From Zoogloea sp. (GTDB taxonomy: Bacteria > Pseudomonadota > Gammaproteobacteria > Burkholderiales > Rhodocyclaceae), in the NCBI GenBank assembly GCA_016703645.1, contig JADJBR010000010.1, positions 186,001-250,000 on the forward strand: 64,000 nt of DNA, in the 5' to 3' direction. Positions 1 through 8,170 of this stretch are shown in pieces (positions within the stretch are counted from its first letter, which is position 1; the number at the start of each line of letters is the position of its first letter). The notes below the pieces were generated by a model. The model made no database searches. It was not told the DNA's origin and saw only the letters and a list, made by a program, of their open reading frames with translations. A program made the position numbers and the translations under genes.

Positions 1-1736
1 GCCAGCTCCACAGCAAGACCCCGGGCCACCCCGAGGTCGGCTACACCCCCGGCGTCGAGACCACCACCGGCCCCCTGGGCCAGGGCATCACCAACGCCGT
101 GGGCATGGCCCTCGCCGAGAAGATCCTCGCCGACAGCTTCAACCGTCCCGGCCACACCATCGTCGATCACCACACCTACGTCTTCCTGGGTGACGGCTGC
201 CTGATGGAAGGCATCTCCCACGAAGCCTGCTCCCTGGCCGGCACCTGGGGCCTGGGCAAGCTGATTGCCTTCTACGACGACAACAACATCTCCATCGACG
301 GCCACGTGGACGGCTGGTTCACCGACGACACGCCGATGCGCTTTGAAGCCTACGGCTGGCATGTGGTGCGCGACGTGCAGGGCCACGACCCGGTGGAGAT
401 CGAAGCCGCCCTGAAGGCTGCCCAGGCCGAGACCGGCAAGCCCTCGCTGATCTGCTGCAAGACCCTCATCGGCGCCGGCTCCCCCAACAAGCAGGACAGC
501 CACGACGTCCACGGCGCCCCGCTGGGCGCTGCCGAGATCGAAGCCACTCGCGCCCACATCGGCTGGCCTCATCCGGCCTTCGAGATTCCGGCCGACGTCT
601 ACGCCGCCTGGGACGCCAGGGCCAAGGGTGCCGCCGCCGAGGCGGAGTGGAACACCCGCTTCGCCGCCTACGCCGCCGAGTTCCCCGACCTGGCCACCGA
701 GTTCACCCGCCGCATGGCCGGCGACCTGCCCGCCGACTGGGCTGCCCACGTCGAAGCCGTGCTCGCCAAGGTCACCGAAAAGGGCGAGACCATCGCCACC
801 CGCAAGGCCAGCCAGAACAGCATCGAAGCCTTCGCGCCAGAGCTGCCCGAACTCCTCGGCGGCTCCGCCGACCTGGCCGGCTCCAACCTGACCCTGTGGT
901 CTGGTGCCAAGGGCGTCAGCAGAACCACCGGCGGCAACTACGTCTATTACGGCGTACGCGAGTTCGGCATGGCGGCCATCGCCAATGGCATCGCCCTGCA
1001 CGGCGGCCTGATCCCCTACACCGCCACCTTCCTGATGTTCAGCGAATACGCCCGCAATGCCCTGCGCATGGCGGCGCTGATGAAGGTGCGCCAGATCTTC
1101 GTGTTCACCCACGACTCCATCGGCCTCGGGGAAGACGGCCCGACCCACCAGCCGGTGGAGCAGATCGCTTCCCTGCGTCTGATCCCCAACATGGACGTGT
1201 GGCGCCCCTGTGACACCACCGAATCCGCCGTGGCCTGGGCCGCTGCGATCGAACGCAGGGAAGGCCCGTCTTCACTGGCCTTCTCCCGTCAGAACCTGCC
1301 CTTCCAGGTCCGCAGCGCCAACCAAGTGGCGGAAATCCGCCGTGGCGGCTACATCCTTTCCGAAGCGGGTACTCCTCCACAGACGGGCAAGGCACAAGCC
1401 GTTATCATCGCGACCGGTTCCGAAGTGGCCCTGGCCATGACGGCCCAGAAGCAGCTCGCCGAAGAAGGCATTGCGGTACGGGTGGTATCCATGCCCAGCA
1501 CCAATGTCTTCGATCGCCAGGACGCAGCCTACCGCAGCGCCGTACTGCCTGCCGGCCTGCCCCGGGTGGCCGTGGAAGCCGGCGTCACCGATGGCTGGTA
1601 CAAGTATGTCGGCCTTGAAGGTGCCGTCATCGGCGTGGATCGCTTCGGCGAATCCGCCCCGGCGGGCGAACTGTTCAAGTACTTCGGCATCACCAGCGAT
1701 GCCGTCGTCGCTGCCGTGAAGAAGGTTCTCGCCTGA
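1..1736 (+). CDS. tkt: Transketolase (5'-truncated by window edge)
   Basis: Thiamine-diphosphate enzyme that moves two-carbon units between ketoses and aldoses in the pentose-phosphate and Calvin cycles. The frame is open from base 3, which reads [11 protein letters not shown] followed by [12 protein letters not shown], both conserved N-terminal transketolase blocks. The real start lies upstream of the window. Further in are the ThDP-binding stretch (LGDGCLMEG ... DDNNISIDG), the pyrimidine-domain motif [14 protein letters not shown], and the usual C-terminus [17 protein letters not shown]. About 577 residues are visible of roughly 660 normally present. gap and pgk follow in the same direction, the arrangement common in betaproteobacteria, where the three serve glycolysis, gluconeogenesis and carbon fixation together. 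Family call is secure. Confidence 0.97.
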   Translation, partial: QLHSKTPGHPEVGYTPGVETTTGPLGQGITNAVGMALAEKILADSFNRPGHTIVDHHTYVFLGDGCLMEGISHEACSLAGTWGLGKLIAFYDDNNISIDGHVDGWFTDDTPMRFEAYGWHVVRDVQGHDPVEIEAALKAAQAETGKPSLICCKTLIGAGSPNKQDSHDVHGAPLGAAEIEATRAHIGWPHPAFEIPADVYAAWDARAKGAAAEAEWNTRFAAYAAEFPDLATEFTRRMAGDLPADWAAHVEAVLAKVTEKGETIATRKASQNSIEAFAPELPELLGGSADLAGSNLTLWSGAKGVSRTTGGNYVYYGVREFGMAAIANGIALHGGLIPYTATFLMFSEYARNALRMAALMKVRQIFVFTHDSIGLGEDGPTHQPVEQIASLRLIPNMDVWRPCDTTESAVAWAAAIERREGPSSLAFSRQNLPFQVRSANQVAEIRRGGYILSEAGTPPQTGKAQAVIIATGSEVALAMTAQKQLAEEGIAVRVVSMPSTNVFDRQDAAYRSAVLPAGLPRVAVEAGVTDGWYKYVGLEGAVIGVDRFGESAPAGELFKYFGITSDAVVAAVKKVLA

Positions 1737-1767
1737 AGCGGCGACGGATCCGACAGGACAACAGGGC

Positions 1768-1786
1768 CGGCACCCCGTGGGTGCCG
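1768..1786 (+). other. Intercistronic hairpin between tkt and gap
   Basis: An 8-bp perfect inverted repeat (CGGCACCC / GGGTGCCG, 3-nt loop) sits 32 bases after the tkt stop. No T-run follows, so it is not a standard terminator. It may be a processing or partial-attenuation structure between cotranscribed genes. Function is inferred. Confidence 0.35.
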
Positions 1787-1835
1787 CAAGCAACGTGATA
1801 TTGGTTTCGTGTATCTGAACTAGGGAGAAGAATCG

Positions 1836-2864
1836 ATGAGCATCAAGGTCGCCATCAATGGTTTCGGTCGTATCGGTCGCTGCACGCTTCGCGCCATCTA
1901 CGAGCAGGGTCTGCAGAACGAGTTTGAAGTGGTCGCCATCAACGCCTCCGGTGATCTGGCCACCAACGCCCACCTGCTGAAGTACGACACCACCCATGGC
2001 CGCTTCGCCACCTCCGTGGAGACCGAAGGCGAAGACACCATCATCATCGACGGCAAGAAGATCCCCTTCTACTCCACCAAGGATCCCAAGGGCGTCAACT
2101 GGGGCAGCCACGGCGTGGACGTGCTGCTGGAATGCACCGGCGCCTACACCACCAAGGCCAAGGCCCAGGCCCTGCTCGACCAGGGCGCCCGGCGTGTGCT
2201 GATCTCCGCCCCCGGCGGTGACGACGTGGACACCACCATCGTCATGGGCGTCAACGAAGAAGCCCTGAAGGCCGGCATGACCGTTGTCTCCAACGCCTCC
2301 TGCACCACCAACTGTCTGGCCCCGGTCGCCAAGATCCTGGCCGACAGCGTCGGCATCAAGCAGGGCCTGATGACCACCATCCACGCCTACACCAACGACC
2401 AGGTGACCGTGGACGTGCGCCACAAGGATCTGCGCCGTGCCCGCGCCGCCGCCGCCAACATCATCCCCACCAAGACCGGTGCCGCCAAGGCAGTGGGTCT
2501 GGTGCTGCCCCAGCTGGTCGGCAAGGTGGACGGCTTCGCCCTGCGCGTGCCCACCATCAACGTCTCCCTGGTGGACCTGACCTTCACCGCCGACCGCGCC
2601 ACCACCAAGGAAGAAATCAACGCGCTGATGACCGCTGCCGCCAACGGCCCCCTGAAGGGCATCCTGGCAGTGAACAACGAGCCGCTGGTTTCCTCCGACT
2701 TCAACCACACCACTGTCTCCTCCACCTTCGATGCCACGCAGACCCGCGTGATCAAGGGTGAGGATGGCTCCGTGCTGGTCAAGGTGCTGGCCTGGTACGA
2801 CAACGAATGGGGCTACTCCTGCCGCATGCTCGACGCGGCCCGCGCCTTCGTGAACGCCAAGTAA
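1836..2864 (+). CDS. gap: Glyceraldehyde-3-phosphate dehydrogenase, type I
   Basis: Oxidises glyceraldehyde-3-phosphate to 1,3-bisphosphoglycerate, or the reverse in gluconeogenesis and the Calvin cycle. The protein has 342 residues, normal for the family. Rossmann motif INGFGRIGR (residues 7-15), catalytic Cys156 in SNASCTTNC and His183 in TIHAYTND are all present. The start follows a good ribosome site (AGGGAGAAG). Oddity: after the second beta strand the sequence is VVAINASGD. Position 37 is therefore Ala, where NAD-specific enzymes carry the Asp that binds the adenosine ribose. The Leu-Pro pair near residue 194 is Val-Arg (VDVRHKD). In characterised families these changes go with use of NADP(H). 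Dual or NADP specificity here is inferred. Confidence 0.96.
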   Translation: MSIKVAINGFGRIGRCTLRAIYEQGLQNEFEVVAINASGDLATNAHLLKYDTTHGRFATSVETEGEDTIIIDGKKIPFYSTKDPKGVNWGSHGVDVLLECTGAYTTKAKAQALLDQGARRVLISAPGGDDVDTTIVMGVNEEALKAGMTVVSNASCTTNCLAPVAKILADSVGIKQGLMTTIHAYTNDQVTVDVRHKDLRRARAAAANIIPTKTGAAKAVGLVLPQLVGKVDGFALRVPTINVSLVDLTFTADRATTKEEINALMTAAANGPLKGILAVNNEPLVSSDFNHTTVSSTFDATQTRVIKGEDGSVLVKVLAWYDNEWGYSCRMLDAARAFVNAK

Positions 2865-2877
2865 TCCTGCTGTTTCG

Positions 2878-2904
2878 ACGCCCCGCCCCGTGCGGGGCGT
2901 TTTT
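2878..2904 (+). terminator. Rho-independent terminator after gap
   Basis: ACGCCCCG and CGGGGCGT form an 8-bp perfect stem with a 7-nt loop, followed directly by TTTTT. It lies 14 bases after the gap stop and 28 bases before the pgk start, so it probably separates or attenuates the two genes. Confidence 0.8.
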
Positions 2905-2931
2905 CATTCCAGAGCCTCGAAGAACATCATC

Positions 2932-4116
2932 ATGCAAGTCAAGAAACTCACCGATCTCGACGTCAAGGGCAAGAAGGTCTTCATCCGCGCCGACCTCAAC
3001 GTTCCCCAGGACGACGCCGGCAACATCACCGAAGACACCCGCATCCGCGCCTCCATCCCGTCCATCAAGTACGCCCTCGAAGGCGGTGCGGCGGTCATGG
3101 TCACTTCCCACCTGGGTCGCCCCACCGAGGGCGAACTGAAGGCTGACGACACCCTGGCCCCCGTGGCGGTGCGCCTGGGCCAGATGCTCGGCAAGCCGGT
3201 GCGCCTGATCCAGAACTGGGTGGACGGCGGCTTCGAGGTCGCCCCGGGCGAAGTCGTGCTGCTGGAGAACTGCCGCTGCAACAAGGGCGAGAAGAAGGAC
3301 AACGAAGAGCTCGCACGCAAGATGGCCGCCCTGTGCGACATCTATGTCAACGACGCCTTCGGCACCGCCCACCGGGCCGAAGCCACCACCCACGGCATCG
3401 CCCGCTTTGCCCCCGTGGCCTGCGCCGGCATCCTGATGGGCGCCGAAATCGACGCCCTGGGCAAGGCCCTGCATGCACCGAAGCGGCCCCTGGTGGCCAT
3501 CGTCGGTGGCTCCAAAGTGTCCTCCAAGCTGACCATCCTCAAGTCCCTGGCCGACAAGGTGGACCAGCTGATCGTGGGCGGCGGCATCGCCAACACCTTC
3601 CTGCTGGCCTCCGGCAAGCGCATCGGTGACTCCCTGGCCGAGCCCGATCTGGTCAAGGAAGCCCACGCCATCATGGACATCATGAAAGCACGCGGCGCCG
3701 AAGTGCCCCTGCCTGTCGATGTGGTAGTGGCCGACGAAGTGTCCGCCCTGGCCCGTGCCAACAAGATCTCCGTCGACGACGTAGCCGCCCACGACCGCAT
3801 CCTCGACGTGGGCCCGAAGACCGCGGCCAAGCTCTCCGAGATCATCGCCAACGCCGGCACCATCGTCTGGAACGGCCCGGTCGGCGTGTTCGAACTGCCC
3901 CAGTTTGCCGGTGGCACCAAAATGATGGCCTCGGCCATCGCCCACTCCGAAGCCTTTTCCATCGCCGGCGGCGGTGACACCCTGGCGGCCATCGCCAAGT
4001 TCCACATCGCCGACGACGTGGGCTACATCTCCACCGGTGGTGGTGCCTTCCTGGAATTCCTCGAAGGCAAGACCCTGCCAGCCATCGCTGCGCTCGAGGA
4101 ACGCTTCAAGGACTGA
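2932..4116 (+). CDS. pgk: Phosphoglycerate kinase
   Basis: Transfers phosphate between 1,3-bisphosphoglycerate and ADP. From ATG 2932 the product has 394 residues, standard for bacterial Pgk. The frame is open 14 codons further up, but that part lies inside the terminator stem and encodes nothing conserved. N-terminal FIRADLNVP, substrate site [11 protein letters not shown], hinge [17 protein letters not shown] and nucleotide site [15 protein letters not shown] are all present, ending with the usual GGGDTLAAI and [14 protein letters not shown]. It closes the tkt-gap-pgk group. No anomaly seen. Confidence 0.97.
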   Translation: MQVKKLTDLDVKGKKVFIRADLNVPQDDAGNITEDTRIRASIPSIKYALEGGAAVMVTSHLGRPTEGELKADDTLAPVAVRLGQMLGKPVRLIQNWVDGGFEVAPGEVVLLENCRCNKGEKKDNEELARKMAALCDIYVNDAFGTAHRAEATTHGIARFAPVACAGILMGAEIDALGKALHAPKRPLVAIVGGSKVSSKLTILKSLADKVDQLIVGGGIANTFLLASGKRIGDSLAEPDLVKEAHAIMDIMKARGAEVPLPVDVVVADEVSALARANKISVDDVAAHDRILDVGPKTAAKLSEIIANAGTIVWNGPVGVFELPQFAGGTKMMASAIAHSEAFSIAGGGDTLAAIAKFHIADDVGYISTGGGAFLEFLEGKTLPAIAALEERFKD

Positions 4117-4159
4117 TCGCCAGGCTTCTTCGCAGGCTCCACCCCCTCGATGCACCCCC

Positions 4160-4192
4160 GGAATGCGGCCTTTGGGCCGCATTCCCTATTTT
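4160..4192 (+). terminator. Rho-independent terminator after pgk
   Basis: Perfect 11-bp stem GGAATGCGGCC / GGCCGCATTCC with a 4-nt loop, followed by a short T-rich run (CTATTTT), 44 bases past the pgk stop. Confidence 0.8.
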
Positions 4193-4272
4193 GGGCAGAA
4201 AAATCTCCGGTTCTCGGGCCCCGGGCCGTTATCCTGCCTATCTGGCATACTGCAGCAAACGCCCCAAACCCC

Positions 4273-5433
4273 ATGCCCATCCCGGTCAGCGCCCTCATCG
4301 GCTCGCCCCGCCGCCTCGTGACAGCCATCGTGCTGTTCGTGGTGCTCGACCTGGCTATCCTGGTGATCAATCTGTGGATTGCCGAGCAGGTCGCCCGGGA
4401 CGCAGTGGCGATCAATCTCGCCGGCCGCCAGCGCATGCTGTCCCAGCAGACCACCAAGGCCCTCCTCCTCACCACCCGGCCGACTCAAGGCGAAGACGTA
4501 CTCAGATCACGCCAGGAAACGGATGACGCGTTCGGCCTTTTTGAACAGACCATCAAGGCCTTTGCCGAAGGAGGAGAAGCTCGCGGCAGCGACGGCACCG
4601 TGGCCTATCTACAAGCGGTGCAGGGGGAAAGCGCCCATATTGTCGCCACCGCCCGAGATCTGATCGCGCCGCTATCCGCACTGCTCGCGGCCACCCGGGA
4701 CGCGCCCGATTCCGACCGGGGCCCGGCGGCCGCATACATGGTCAGTCACAACCAGGAGATCCTGGCCCTGATGAACCGCCTGACCACGGCGCTCGAACAC
4801 GACTCGGTGCGCCGCACGCGCGATCTCCGCCTCATCCAGACCGGCGCCTTCGCCCTCGCGATGGTGAACTTCCTGCTGATCGTATTTGGCATGCTGCGCC
4901 GCCACCGCAGCATGGAAGAAGACAGCCAGCGCTGGCGGGCCATGGCCCGCCACGACCCCCTCACGGGGATAGCCAATCGCAAGGCCTTTGACGAGGCGGT
5001 GGGAGCCCAGCTGAGCCGGGCCCGGATTGATGCCCAGCCAGGCGCCCTGCTGATGCTCGATCTGGACGGATTCAAGGGGATCAATGATCGTTTCGGGCAC
5101 GCCGCCGGAGACACCATTCTCCGCGCCGTTGCCAGCCGCCTTGAGGCAGCCGCCCGCGCCACCGATGTTGTCGCCCGACTGGGTGGCGACGAATTCGCGA
5201 TCCTGTGCCCCCTGCTGCATGGCAAGGACGACGTGGATCAGCTATGCGAACGGCTTGTCACCCACGTGCTCGACCTTCCCCGCGACAACATTCCCGGCTG
5301 CCGTCTCGGCATCAGCATCGGCGTGGCCCTCTACCCCGAGGACGGCTACAACCCGGCCCATCTGCAGCTCCTGGCCGACCGGGCCATGTACGCAGCAAAA
5401 CGCAGCGGCGGCAACCGCTGGCAGATTGCCTGA
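4273..5433 (+). CDS. Membrane-bound diguanylate cyclase with PilJ-type sensor
   Basis: Predicted to make cyclic-di-GMP, the second messenger that promotes biofilm formation. The 386-residue protein has a first membrane helix (about 14-36). A periplasmic four-helix PilJ/NarX-like region follows, with the signature INLAGRQRMLSQQTTKAL, then a second helix (about 196-217) and a cytoplasmic GGDEF domain. The active-site motif GGDEF is intact at residues 304-308, and the upstream RATD matches the RxxD inhibitory site, so product feedback is expected. ATG 4273 is chosen because the longer open frame runs through the pgk terminator. Ligand unknown. Its position next to the T1SS adhesin locus suggests, but does not prove, a functional link. 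Confidence 0.9.
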   Translation: MPIPVSALIGSPRRLVTAIVLFVVLDLAILVINLWIAEQVARDAVAINLAGRQRMLSQQTTKALLLTTRPTQGEDVLRSRQETDDAFGLFEQTIKAFAEGGEARGSDGTVAYLQAVQGESAHIVATARDLIAPLSALLAATRDAPDSDRGPAAAYMVSHNQEILALMNRLTTALEHDSVRRTRDLRLIQTGAFALAMVNFLLIVFGMLRRHRSMEEDSQRWRAMARHDPLTGIANRKAFDEAVGAQLSRARIDAQPGALLMLDLDGFKGINDRFGHAAGDTILRAVASRLEAAARATDVVARLGGDEFAILCPLLHGKDDVDQLCERLVTHVLDLPRDNIPGCRLGISIGVALYPEDGYNPAHLQLLADRAMYAAKRSGGNRWQIA

Positions 5434-5507
5434 GTAATATAGAAGAGTAGACGCCGTCACATCACCAGGATGGCCCCCAGGGGCCGCTTGCGCCCCGGCA
5501 GCAGCGA

Positions 5508-7160
5508 TCAGATCTGCTGCTCCCGACGGATCTTCCACTCGCCACCATCGCGAACCCATTCGAGCTGCTTGCGGGCCGCATCACTGTAGTTGCCGGACTG
5601 ATAGCGCTGCTCGAAGATCACGGATACGACCTCACCTTCAGCCTTGATGCTGGGTGCGGTGACCTGGACCTTGATCTCCCCCTTCTTGTCGAGCTTGCTG
5701 CGGCGATCCGCCTCCCAGGCACTACGGGCGCGCTTATCGGCCGGCACGAAGCTGCTGGCGTAGAACGCCAGGTAGCGACTTGCATCCTTCGACTCCCAGG
5801 CCAGACGCCAGGCCTCCAGACGCGAGGCGACCAGACGGACCGCATCCTCGCCCGCCGCCACGGGCTTGGTGACGGTGGTTTGCTGCACCACCGGCGCGGC
5901 AGTGGTCGACGGCGCGGCAACCGGTACGACTTTGGCCGGCGCCACAGCCGCAGCCATGGCCGCCACCGTGGCCGTCCCTGCCTCACTCAGATGCTGGCGG
6001 AACTCTGCGTTGCCGGGCTCCAGGGAGAGCGCGCGCTCAAAAGCCTGCCGCGCTCCCGCTGCATCGCCCCGGGCCTGCAGGACCAGGCCGAGGGTGTCGA
6101 AATAGGTTCCGCGCCCCGGCTCCTTGTCCACTACCCGGCGGGCCAGGCTGAGGGCCTCGTCCAGCCCTGATCTCTGGGTGGCGAGCAAAACCGCCAGATT
6201 GTTGGCCGCCCGGATGTTGTCGGGCTCCAGGCGGAGGGCCTCCCGATACGCCTTCTCCGCCTCGCCATTGCGCTTCAGGCGCTGCAGCGTCTGGGCCACG
6301 AGGGCGTGGGGCAAAGCACTGGACGGCGCCATCGGAACAGCACGACGATAAGCCTCGAGGGCCTGCTCAGTGCGACCAAGCGCCTGCAGGGCATCACCCC
6401 GCGACATCATTGCCGGGGCAAAGTCCTTGCGCTGGGCCAAGGCCTTGTCCAGCAATTCAAGGGCTCTGTCAGGCTGCCCCTGCTTGAGCAATACAAGGGC
6501 CCGGGCGTGCAACACACGGGCATTGCCGGGCTCCCGACGCAGGGCGTCATCAAGCACCCGGCCGGCCTCATCGACCCGTCCGTCCAAGGACAGGGCGACA
6601 CCGAGCTGATAGTGGGCATCGATCAGGTCGGGGCGCTGCCGCACGACATCACGTAACAGGCTGACCGCCTGTCCGGGCTTCTTGAGGAACTCGGCATACA
6701 AGGTCGCCAGATCAAGCTTGAGCTGAACCTCGTCCGGACGGCTGCCGATGGCAGCCTTGTAGCTCTCTTCTGCGGCGGCCGGCAGACCCTGCTCCACCAG
6801 CAGACGGGCCTGGGCCTGGAGAACGGCCGGCTGACCGGGCGCCATCGCAACGGCGCTGGACATCCAGTCCCGCGCAAGCTTTTCCTTGCCCTGCATGTGG
6901 CTGACGGCAGCCATGCCCAGCATGGCTTCAACCGACGACGGGTTCTGGCGGTATGCCTCACTGAACGCCTTCTCGGCCTGCTCGAAATTCCTCGCACGCA
7001 GCGCCGCCCGGCCCCGCGCCAAGGCGCTGCTATCGGCGCGAGCACCACCCTCCTGGGGGATGACCTGAGTTCCAAGCATCAGGTCGGCATTGACAAGGGG
7101 AGAAAGGGAGACAAGGCCCGCGCCCAGAACCAGGGACAGGAAAAAACGCGTTCGATGCAT
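5508..7160 (-). CDS. Exported TPR protein with C-terminal NTF2-like (Cds6-type) domain
   Basis: Signal peptide (MHRTRFFLSLVLGAGLVSLSPLVNA) followed by about twelve tetratricopeptide repeats (roughly residues 45-400). A Val/Ala/Pro/Thr-rich linker leads to a C-terminal domain of about 105 residues (RLEAWRLAWESKDASRYLAF ... GEWKIRREQQI). That domain closely resembles the C-terminal extension of the TolC-like protein at 20246, with the same W-W spacing and the same ending (WVRDGGEWKI versus WVKVDGQWRI). ATG 7160 follows a GAGG site and gives a clean signal peptide; the upstream in-frame extension does not. It is the last minus-strand gene of the adhesin locus, beyond a terminator. A periplasmic scaffold for T1SS or surface assembly is plausible; no enzymatic motif is visible. 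Confidence 0.85.
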   Translation of the reverse strand: MHRTRFFLSLVLGAGLVSLSPLVNADLMLGTQVIPQEGGARADSSALARGRAALRARNFEQAEKAFSEAYRQNPSSVEAMLGMAAVSHMQGKEKLARDWMSSAVAMAPGQPAVLQAQARLLVEQGLPAAAEESYKAAIGSRPDEVQLKLDLATLYAEFLKKPGQAVSLLRDVVRQRPDLIDAHYQLGVALSLDGRVDEAGRVLDDALRREPGNARVLHARALVLLKQGQPDRALELLDKALAQRKDFAPAMMSRGDALQALGRTEQALEAYRRAVPMAPSSALPHALVAQTLQRLKRNGEAEKAYREALRLEPDNIRAANNLAVLLATQRSGLDEALSLARRVVDKEPGRGTYFDTLGLVLQARGDAAGARQAFERALSLEPGNAEFRQHLSEAGTATVAAMAAAVAPAKVVPVAAPSTTAAPVVQQTTVTKPVAAGEDAVRLVASRLEAWRLAWESKDASRYLAFYASSFVPADKRARSAWEADRRSKLDKKGEIKVQVTAPSIKAEGEVVSVIFEQRYQSGNYSDAARKQLEWVRDGGEWKIRREQQI

Positions 7161-7320
7161 GAAAACCTCAGACGATAAAGCGCTGCAGCGCGAACCAAAG
7201 AACGCTGGCAGGCCTGCGCCACGCCATGGAAATCGGTCACGAAACAACGTACGGGGACTGCCATTTTACAGGGATAAGCCTATCCGCTGCGCTGGACGGT
7301 CCCTTGTCGGGCTGAATGCG

Positions 7321-7352
7321 CAAAAAGCGGAAAAGGGCATCCCCTCTTCCGC
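7321..7352 (-). terminator. Rho-independent terminator after the first PEP-CTERM gene
   Basis: On the minus strand GCGGAAGAGGG and CCCTTTTCCGC pair around a short loop and are followed by TTTTT. It lies 56 bases after the expected stop of the PEP-CTERM gene. It ends the adhesin/PEP-CTERM transcript before the TPR gene, which must then have its own promoter in 7161-7320. Confidence 0.75.
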
Positions 7353-7407
7353 TTCCCGCAGCGTGCCTTGCCCGACGGACACCCTGGACGGGTGTCTCTC
7401 CGGACTA

Positions 7408-8080
7408 TCAGGCCTTGCGACGACGAACGGCGGCCATACCGGCCAGCCCCAATGCGCCCAGCAGCATGGAGGTCGGTTCCGGAACGGTGGTGCCCGGGGT
7501 CGCCTGGATCAAGATCCTGGCTGTTGCCGTTGAGCCAGGTGGTCAGCTTGTAGTTTCCGGTGCCCGGGGCACCCAGGGTGATGTTGTCGAGGAAGGTCTC
7601 GGCAACGATCAGGGCCAGGTCTTCTTCAATGCTGCCAGTGTCACCAGCCCAGTTCCGATAGGTGCCGGAGGTGAGGCTCTTGTCATCCAGGGTTTCCCAC
7701 AGGGCGATCTGGAAGCCTGCCAGCTGGGAGGCGTCGCTGAAATCGAGGCTTGAGTAACTCTGGTTGAAAAGGGTCTGCAGATCGGCATTGGCCGTGCTGC
7801 CGGCGGTAAAGACCAGACCCGGGGGAACCAGGGCATTCACATTCACGCCTTGCAGCAGCTCGAAACAGAAGGCCAGGAAGCTGGTGCCGGTGGTGAGGTT
7901 GTCGACATTGAAAACGCCGGCAACAACATCATCCTGCGTACCGCTGACGTTAACCGTGAAGGCCAGGGAGTTGATGTCCTGCTCAATCACCAGGGAGTCA
8001 GCCTGGGCGGAAGCGCTGGCGAAAAGGCCGACGGCGGCGAGGGCCAGAGCCGACTTCTTGAAGATGTTGCTGTAAGTCAT
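7408..8080 (-). pseudogene. PEP-CTERM surface protein gene with single-base frameshift
   Basis: The N-terminus is a clear signal peptide (MTYSNIFKKSALALAAVGLFASASAQA) with a strong ribosome site (TAGGAGAA). It continues as a typical PEP-CTERM secreted domain to LTTWLNGNSQ. There the frame breaks near 7516-7517. In the neighbouring frame the sequence resumes as ILIQATPGTTVPEPTSMLL, then a hydrophobic helix, RRRKA and a stop at 7408. Removing one G from the minus-strand GG would join the two parts into a normal protein of about 223 residues. As written, the frame runs on to 7280 with no sorting signal. Either a real disruption, a slippage site or a sequence error. Confidence 0.8.
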
Positions 8081-8133
8081 TGATATTTCTCCTACGTTAA
8101 AAAAGTGACTGGCTATCCGGATGGATCCTGAAG

Positions 8134-8160
8134 GCCCGGCCGGGACGCGCCCGGCCGGGC
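8134..8160 (-). other. GC-rich hairpin between adhesin and PEP-CTERM gene
   Basis: Perfect 11-bp arms GCCCGGCCGGG / CCCGGCCCGGC-type with a 5-nt loop, directly after the adhesin stop on the minus strand. There is no T-run. It may lower readthrough or stabilise the long adhesin mRNA. Function inferred. Confidence 0.4.
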
Positions 8161-8170
8161 GGGGTCATGC

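Noticed and set aside
2779-4182. Long minus-strand frame opposite pgk (and a similar one opposite gap/tkt, 1272-2708)
   Set aside because: Antisense to well-conserved enzymes; composition Gly/His/Val-rich without domains.
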